Below are positions 58,946 through 64,000 of a stretch of 64,000 bases of DNA, piece after piece. A program made the position numbers and the translations under genes. How positions within the stretch are numbered: the stretch's first letter is position 1; every line of letters begins with the position of its first letter. The notes beneath the pieces are model-generated. The model searched no databases. It was not told where the DNA came from and saw only the letters and a program-made list of their open reading frames with translations. Source of the DNA: Cytophagaceae bacterium (GTDB taxonomy: Bacteria; Bacteroidota; Bacteroidia; Cytophagales; Spirosomataceae); assembly GCA_016722655.1 (NCBI GenBank), contig JADKIR010000005.1:434001-498000 (forward strand). The letters are read 5' to 3'.

Positions 58946-59929
58946 TTATTCAGCAACTGCAATAATAGTTTCCTGCATGGCTGGTTTTGAAAAACGGAAA
59001 GACCAAAATGTAGTAATTAATAAAGAAGAGAGACCAAAAATGAAATCTGTAAACAAAATACCGGAGTGGGTCAATACCGAAAGAAATGAGCTGTCTAAAG
59101 CCGAATAACCATGAAACCGTAATGAGGTGGAAACTGCCACATGATACGCACCAATACCCGCCTGACTAGGAAAAATCCAGCTGAGATTACCAATACAGGC
59201 AGTATTGATCAAACAAGTTTTGCCAGGAACAATATCCACCGACAAAAACATGATATTAAAAGTAAACAAATATAAAAACCAGATAATCAATGTATATACC
59301 GAAAACAGCATTAAACTTTTCCGGTCTTTAAGACCATGAAAACCCGACCAAACCGACCGGGCATATTCTTTTGCACGGGTTTGAAGCTTTAAAAATTGCT
59401 TTTTCAAAACGGTTTTTACCAAAACAAATACTAAAAACCCGGTAAAAATTACCAACGTTAAAATGAGAAGGAAATTTTGAGATGAATGAGTAATATCAAC
59501 AACCTTATTTATCGAAAAACCGGAATAAAAAAATGTAAGACTAAGCAATAAAACAACCATGAGCGAATCCCCTGTCTTTTCGGCGATAAAGGTTCCCAAA
59601 TTGACTGTGGGAGGAAACTTGTAAAACTTCTTAAGGTAGCTTAGTCGCGTAACAATTCCGGAGTGAGGTATAAATATATTTGAAAAAAAACTCATCAAGA
59701 GGACCAGGAAAGTAGGAAACAGTTTGACACCCGGATGAGAATTCTTCAACAGTATCTGCCATCTTAATGCCCTGAAGATATGCTCAATCAGAACAAACAC
59801 AACGAAGATATAAATATAACTAAGCTTTACCTGCCTGAGTTTCGGCAGGATTTCTGAAAACGGATTTATACTTAAAAATATCCCGATACTAATCGTGGAA
59901 AATGCCAGAATCAGAATCTTTTTTTTCAT
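58946..59929 (-). CDS. Lysylphosphatidylglycerol synthase/flippase-like membrane protein
   Basis: This 327-residue protein has about eight membrane segments and the pattern of the LPG_synthase_TM/AglD family (RQVKLSYIYIFVVFVLIEHIFRALRWQILL, SNIFIPHSGIVTRLSYL, LSWIFPSQAGIGAYHVAVS). Members move or modify lipids and lipid-linked sugars. It lacks the cytoplasmic synthase domain of MprF. It overlaps the upstream GT4 gene by 4 bases (ATGA), which points to joint work in glycolipid or polysaccharide formation. Confidence 0.8.
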   Translation of the reverse strand: MKKKILILAFSTISIGIFLSINPFSEILPKLRQVKLSYIYIFVVFVLIEHIFRALRWQILLKNSHPGVKLFPTFLVLLMSFFSNIFIPHSGIVTRLSYLKKFYKFPPTVNLGTFIAEKTGDSLMVVLLLSLTFFYSGFSINKVVDITHSSQNFLLILTLVIFTGFLVFVLVKTVLKKQFLKLQTRAKEYARSVWSGFHGLKDRKSLMLFSVYTLIIWFLYLFTFNIMFLSVDIVPGKTCLINTACIGNLSWIFPSQAGIGAYHVAVSTSLRFHGYSALDSSFLSVLTHSGILFTDFIFGLSSLLITTFWSFRFSKPAMQETIIAVAE

Positions 59930-61017
59930 ATTTGATTGGCAAATGTTCCGGAAGAGAAAGCCGCTTTCAGTTTTATCCTTTTGACAAACGAGGACCGGGA
60001 TTTTCTTGCATAAACCCCACTGTAAACCTCAGTATAAAGTTTTAGTAATTTTTCACGAATAAAATCCTTATCAAATTGCTTTATTAATTTTGATGAAATG
60101 GATGTGCCAATCTTATAAAACTCAGCATCTGAACAAAGCATTTTCAGGATCAGTGAAAACTCTTCGTTGGTTCTGGCTTTCAAATATTCATTCTCATACA
60201 GAAGCTCATATTCTTTCAAATCACGGAAAATCACCGGTAAGCCGGCAGAAGCGGCTTCAAGAGGTACCAGTGGGGAGTTTTCCTGATAAGAAGGAAACAA
60301 TAAAACATCGGCTGCAGCATAGACCAATGGCATGTTTTCCTGTGAAATCATACCTGCAAAATGAACATTGCCCGGAGCATTTTCAATCTTTTGATTGATC
60401 CGGGCCACGCCCTCGGTCACCAAACCGAAAGGTCTGCCACCTACCCAAACAAATTCGAATTCCGGATTTTTTTCAGCTATTTCCAAAAAGTCTTCTACGC
60501 CTTTTCGTTTTTGAAGTTGTCCTACGCCCAAAATCACTTTTTTATGAGGCAAAATTCCCAGCATATTTCTGCCTTTTTCTCTGTAATCAGATTCCGGACG
60601 CCATTTTGAAAAATCTATTGGATTATCAAGTCTGAAAATCCTGGATTTAACCTTCAATTTTCTCAATCGTGACTCGACCATAGGCGAAATGGCAATACAG
60701 ACATCGGCATGATTGAAAACCATTTTAAAGTATAGATTGGCAAAAGGCAAAATCATGCCGGAAAAAATCACCGAGCCTTTTACCGTATCAGGAGTAGTGT
60801 GTACCGTGTGTATTCGCCTGCCTTTATAACTTGCTGATTTTAGAAAATAATACAAACCATAAGAATGTGAATGAAAAATATCTCCTTTGCCCTGCCCGTT
60901 GGTGATCACCTCAATGTCGTTTTTCTCTTTTAAAAGGCTCTGCATTCCCATAAAAGCCGAATGCACCCCGGTGCCTTGTGTCATAAATTCTGTAGATGAA
61001 ACCAGATGTATTTTCAT
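59926..61017 (-). CDS. Glycosyltransferase family 4
   Basis: This is a 363-residue GT-B enzyme, counting from ATG 61017 (MKIHLVSSTEF); the frame extends 7 codons further. It shows the GT4 pattern: SHSYGLYYFL, VHTTPD, ILGVGQLQKRKGVEDFLEIAEKN, and the donor-binding SYQENSPLVPLEAASAGLPVIF with the usual E-x7-E-like spacing. It probably adds a sugar to a lipid carrier or glycan at the cytoplasmic face. It is translationally coupled to the flippase-like gene downstream. Confidence 0.88.
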   Translation of the reverse strand: MKIHLVSSTEFMTQGTGVHSAFMGMQSLLKEKNDIEVITNGQGKGDIFHSHSYGLYYFLKSASYKGRRIHTVHTTPDTVKGSVIFSGMILPFANLYFKMVFNHADVCIAISPMVESRLRKLKVKSRIFRLDNPIDFSKWRPESDYREKGRNMLGILPHKKVILGVGQLQKRKGVEDFLEIAEKNPEFEFVWVGGRPFGLVTEGVARINQKIENAPGNVHFAGMISQENMPLVYAAADVLLFPSYQENSPLVPLEAASAGLPVIFRDLKEYELLYENEYLKARTNEEFSLILKMLCSDAEFYKIGTSISSKLIKQFDKDFIREKLLKLYTEVYSGVYARKSRSSFVKRIKLKAAFSSGTFANQI

Positions 61018-61276
61018 AAATTCTATTAAACTTATCAAAATAACATCAATAGTTTTACAAATATTTCAAAAACACAAAGGCTTAATAATTATTTAATATT
61101 CAATACTTTACATAAATTTAACACTAAAAAAACATTGGGTTAATATTAAAAAATAAGCTTGAAAATATTAATTTCATTTCCCATTTTTTTTAATCTTTCA
61201 ATCAATAAATTCTCAAAACTATCACTCATTCATTCATTCAATAATTCATTCATTCTTAATTCATTCATTAATTCTC
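61018..61276. repeat. AT-rich spacer with ATTC microsatellite
   Basis: This 260-base intergenic region ends in repeated CATTCATT and AATTCATT units (about 61225-61275), reaching into the stop region of the GT39 gene. No gene is seen. Confidence 0.7.
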
Positions 61277-62857
61277 TCATCTCACCCTCACCACCCTATA
61301 TCCACCAAAAGCCCCAATAATATCTGAAGTATCTGATTGGGACGATTTACTAAAAATCAAATCTCCGGTTTTGGCCGGGCCGGCAATTGGGAATCCTTTT
61401 TGGGCATAAAATGAAAGGCTGGGATTATAGTGATCTTTCATTTTTACATTGATATTTGATTTCAATAATTTTTGTCCCAAAGCTTTTACGAAGCCTTGCT
61501 GTAAAATTCCAAAATGAAAAATAAACCAACTTAATCCCAAACCAAAAACCAATGCCGGAATAAAAGGACTGCTTTTTTTGTAAAAAAATAAAAATGCCAG
61601 ACCAGAAATAATACTGATCATCACGGACAAATACCGGCTTCCAAAAACATCTTTGGTCTGAATAAGCATTTCATTCACAAAACGGTCTTCAATTTTAAAA
61701 CTTTCATAAACAACCGGAACAAAAATCAACACCAGGATCAATCCTATGATTTGAAAAAAGAAAAACTTGTCGAATAACTGTTTTTGGTTCGAAAAAATTA
61801 GAGCCAGAGGGAAATAAGAGATTGATATATAATGTGGAAGCTGTGTCTTAGAGATTGAAAATAATATAAATGGAATCATAAACCATAATAAAAACAGAAG
61901 CTTGTGAGGCTCTAAATCATTAATTTTTAAAAGGTTAAAACCTTTATTTGAAACAAAGTATTTGAGGGTTTTTATGGCAACAAAAATCAAAGTATGTGTA
62001 AAGGGAATTATAAAAAGGATCAGCACCGGAATATAATAAAATAAAGATCCACCATGTGACTCCATGGTTTGAGCAAATCTTCCAAAATTATGTTTTAGGA
62101 AAAAATCTGTAAATAAAAATTCTCCGGATTTTTGAAAAGCAAAATAAAACCAGGGGGCAGGAATCAAAATCGCCACCAGCCAATACAATGGATTGAGATA
62201 ACTTCTAATTAATCTCCATTCTTTTTTTAAAATTAAAAAACTGAAAATAATCCCAAATATGAGTACAAATGCGATGGGGCCTTTTATGAAGAATCCCAAA
62301 CCCGCGTAAACAAAAACAGGCAACATACTTAATGTGTGCTTTTGATACCTTTTCCAGAATGAAAACAAAGCAAGACTTACAAATAGATTGAGGAAATTAT
62401 CTGAAACCGCTGCTCTTGCCAGAATCTGAAATTGCAAAAAAGTGGATAGTACGATGAGTATTTTATATCCTGCCTGATTGGAAAATAGTTGTCGTGCCCA
62501 CTGTCGCATTACCAAAACATTAACGATAAATGCAATAAAAGAAGGGAACCTTACAGCGATTTCCGTATTCCCGATAATTTTAAGAAATAATACCTCAAAC
62601 CAAAAAAACAATGCGGGCTTATCATATCGGTATTGGCCATTTACTTTTATGCTGATCCAATCTCCTGTTGCAAGCATATTTCTGGCGGCTTCAGCAAAAA
62701 AACCTTCATCCTCATCAAAAAGCGGGGTCAATGTCATTCCCAGAATACTAAATGAAATATACGCCACTAAAAACCACATTTCATTACGGCTGAGATTTAA
62801 CAATGAAATAACTTTAGGTAAAGACTCAGGTAATACGGGGAGTTTAAGTTTGGGCAT
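61277..62857 (-). CDS. ArnT/PMT-like glycosyltransferase (GT39/GT83-type)
   Basis: This 526-residue polytopic membrane protein has about 12 membrane segments. The first periplasmic loop has the family pattern LFDEDEGFFAEAARNMLATGDWISIKVNGQYRYDKPALFFWFE with the acidic pair DE/DE, and KNTEIAVRFPS-like residues follow. These enzymes transfer sugars from polyprenyl phosphate to lipids or proteins in the periplasm. It shares a 14-base divergent start region with the PHP gene and lies upstream of the GT4 and flippase genes on the same strand. Confidence 0.85.
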   Translation of the reverse strand: MPKLKLPVLPESLPKVISLLNLSRNEMWFLVAYISFSILGMTLTPLFDEDEGFFAEAARNMLATGDWISIKVNGQYRYDKPALFFWFEVLFLKIIGNTEIAVRFPSFIAFIVNVLVMRQWARQLFSNQAGYKILIVLSTFLQFQILARAAVSDNFLNLFVSLALFSFWKRYQKHTLSMLPVFVYAGLGFFIKGPIAFVLIFGIIFSFLILKKEWRLIRSYLNPLYWLVAILIPAPWFYFAFQKSGEFLFTDFFLKHNFGRFAQTMESHGGSLFYYIPVLILFIIPFTHTLIFVAIKTLKYFVSNKGFNLLKINDLEPHKLLFLLWFMIPFILFSISKTQLPHYISISYFPLALIFSNQKQLFDKFFFFQIIGLILVLIFVPVVYESFKIEDRFVNEMLIQTKDVFGSRYLSVMISIISGLAFLFFYKKSSPFIPALVFGLGLSWFIFHFGILQQGFVKALGQKLLKSNINVKMKDHYNPSLSFYAQKGFPIAGPAKTGDLIFSKSSQSDTSDIIGAFGGYRVVRVR

Positions 62858-62871
62858 TATTTGATTTAATT

Positions 62872-64000
62872 ATGTCCAAAGATGTGAGGTCATTACATGA
62901 CAAATGGGTTTTTGTAGGTAAAGTTTTCATTAAATTTTTGATAATGTTGCCATTATCTATTTATGCTTTCTATTATTATCAGACCGAAATATATGATTTC
63001 TCCGATCCCGGAAAACCTCAGAATCACTATTATAACCCCTATCAAAACTGGCAAAAAGGAGTTTTGACCAAAGCCAATTTTCATGCTCATTCCAAAGAAT
63101 GGGGCGGCTTGACCAACGGGCATAATTCAGATCAGTAAATACTTGAAACTTATAAAAAACTGGGATTTAAAGTAGCCGGACTGTCTAATTATCATAAAAT
63201 CAATAAAAAAAACATCTCTGATTTGCTGGAAATCCCTTGTTACGAACATGGTTTCAATATTGATAAAGTGCATTTTTTGGGAATCAACAGTACCCATACC
63301 GATGGTCTCGATTTCCCCCTAAAACAGGGTTTATCTCAAAAACAGCAACGAATCATTAACATCCGTGAAAATGCCACATTGGTTTCAATTTGCCATCCCA
63401 ATCTCAGAAACGCAATCACAAAAGAAGATGTGGAAAAACTTTCAGGTTACCATCTTTTTGAAGTTTTGAGTCCGTATGCTACTTCTTTTGACCTTTACGA
63501 TCATGCCATTATGAACGGTCATACTTCCTGGATTTTAGCCAGCGACGATACCCACGATTTAAAAAAACAGCCTGCCGGAAGTTATTTCGTAGGTATAAAC
63601 ACTGAAGCTAATAACAAAACGGAGGTATTAAATGCCTTGAAAAGTGGACAGCATGTAGCTTACAAATCCAACGATGGTATCACTGATATTGAAATAGACA
63701 GTATAAGATTTGAAAAAAATGAAGTTCGATATAGTTTTAAAGGAAATATAAAAAGTGTATTTTTGATTGAAGATGGAATACCACAAATCATCGCTTCAAA
63801 TGGTATCATTTCTTTGAAAAATAACCCAAAGTTTATTCGTTTTGAAGTAATCGGAGAAAAATCATCACTTTATACCAATCCAATTCTTAAAAGCAATAAT
63901 CCGGATTTTGTGGAAACAGGTTCTATTTACGCTGAAATTAATTTACCCAAAACGTTTTACTTCAGACTTTGGCCACTCGCATTGTTTTCAGCCGTATTTA
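62872..64000 (+). pseudogene. PHP-type metal-dependent hydrolase, in-frame stop, 3' end outside window
   Basis: The frame starts at ATG 62872 with a membrane anchor (residues 18-38) and the metal-binding NFHAHSKEWGGLTNGH motif. At 63136-63138 it meets TAA after HNSDQ, then stays open in the same frame to the window end, with GLSNYHKI, VSICHPN, ASDDTHD and further domain sequence. Without the stop it would be a membrane-anchored PHP-domain phosphoesterase of at least 376 residues. A single-base change of a sense codon to TAA explains the break. As written the product is an 88-residue fragment. Confidence 0.75.

Overview
The window is an AT-rich stretch of a Bacteroidota chromosome, probably of the Cytophagales/Spirosomataceae type. 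The evidence is a TonB receptor gene followed by a YncE-type/phosphoesterase fusion, LytS/LytTR signalling, secreted tail-fibre-like proteins, promoter elements of the TAnnTTTG type, and a Bacteroidota-type tyrosine recombinase. No rRNA or tRNA gene was recognised.

Region 1 (1-24.6 kb) is chromosomal. It holds a partial DUF4332 gene, an acyltransferase, a YdeI-like protein, a SnoaL-like protein, the TonB receptor/phosphoesterase pair, and two paralogous secreted proteins around a nitroreductase-like gene, a lone LytTR regulator and a membrane protein. Next come two single-domain globins flanking a LytS-type sensor kinase and its LytTR regulator, a possible protein-glutaminase-like enzyme, PPK2, a GH1 glycosidase, five 42-bp tandem repeats, a pseudogene and a lipoprotein hydrolase.

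Region 2 (about 24.6-58.4 kb) is accessory DNA and the most interesting part. Genes or gene groups are bounded by inverted repeats that begin with GTT and end with AAC. The spacers between them fold into imperfect hairpins. This is the layout expected of integron gene cassettes (attC-like R''/R' sites), but no IntI integrase is in the window. The cassettes carry two unknown proteins, a very large RecQ-like helicase, and a DUF5131/TcmP/type IIG-like methyltransferase group. A 21-kb integrative element (26.54-47.52 kb) with its own tyrosine recombinase appears to sit exactly in one attC-like site, bounded by an 8-bp direct repeat. It carries an excisionase-like HTH, a Toprim/AAA replication protein followed by iteron-like repeats, and a controller-regulated defence operon (XRE, SNF2 helicase, type III-like Mod, KilA-N, type III-like Res). 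Downstream are a GHKL-ATPase/STAS-like/membrane-protein trio and a nuclease gene.

Many modification and restriction genes of region 2 (Mod, Res, RecQ-like, TcmP, type IIG-like methylase) are broken by single-base indels, mostly in short homopolymers, while the long genes outside it are almost all intact. This is either real decay of the defence genes or a local sequence-quality problem.

Region 3 (58.9-64 kb) is chromosomal again: a flippase-like membrane protein, a GT4 and a GT39 glycosyltransferase on the minus strand, and a PHP-type metal-dependent hydrolase on the plus strand that is interrupted by an in-frame TAA and runs off the window.
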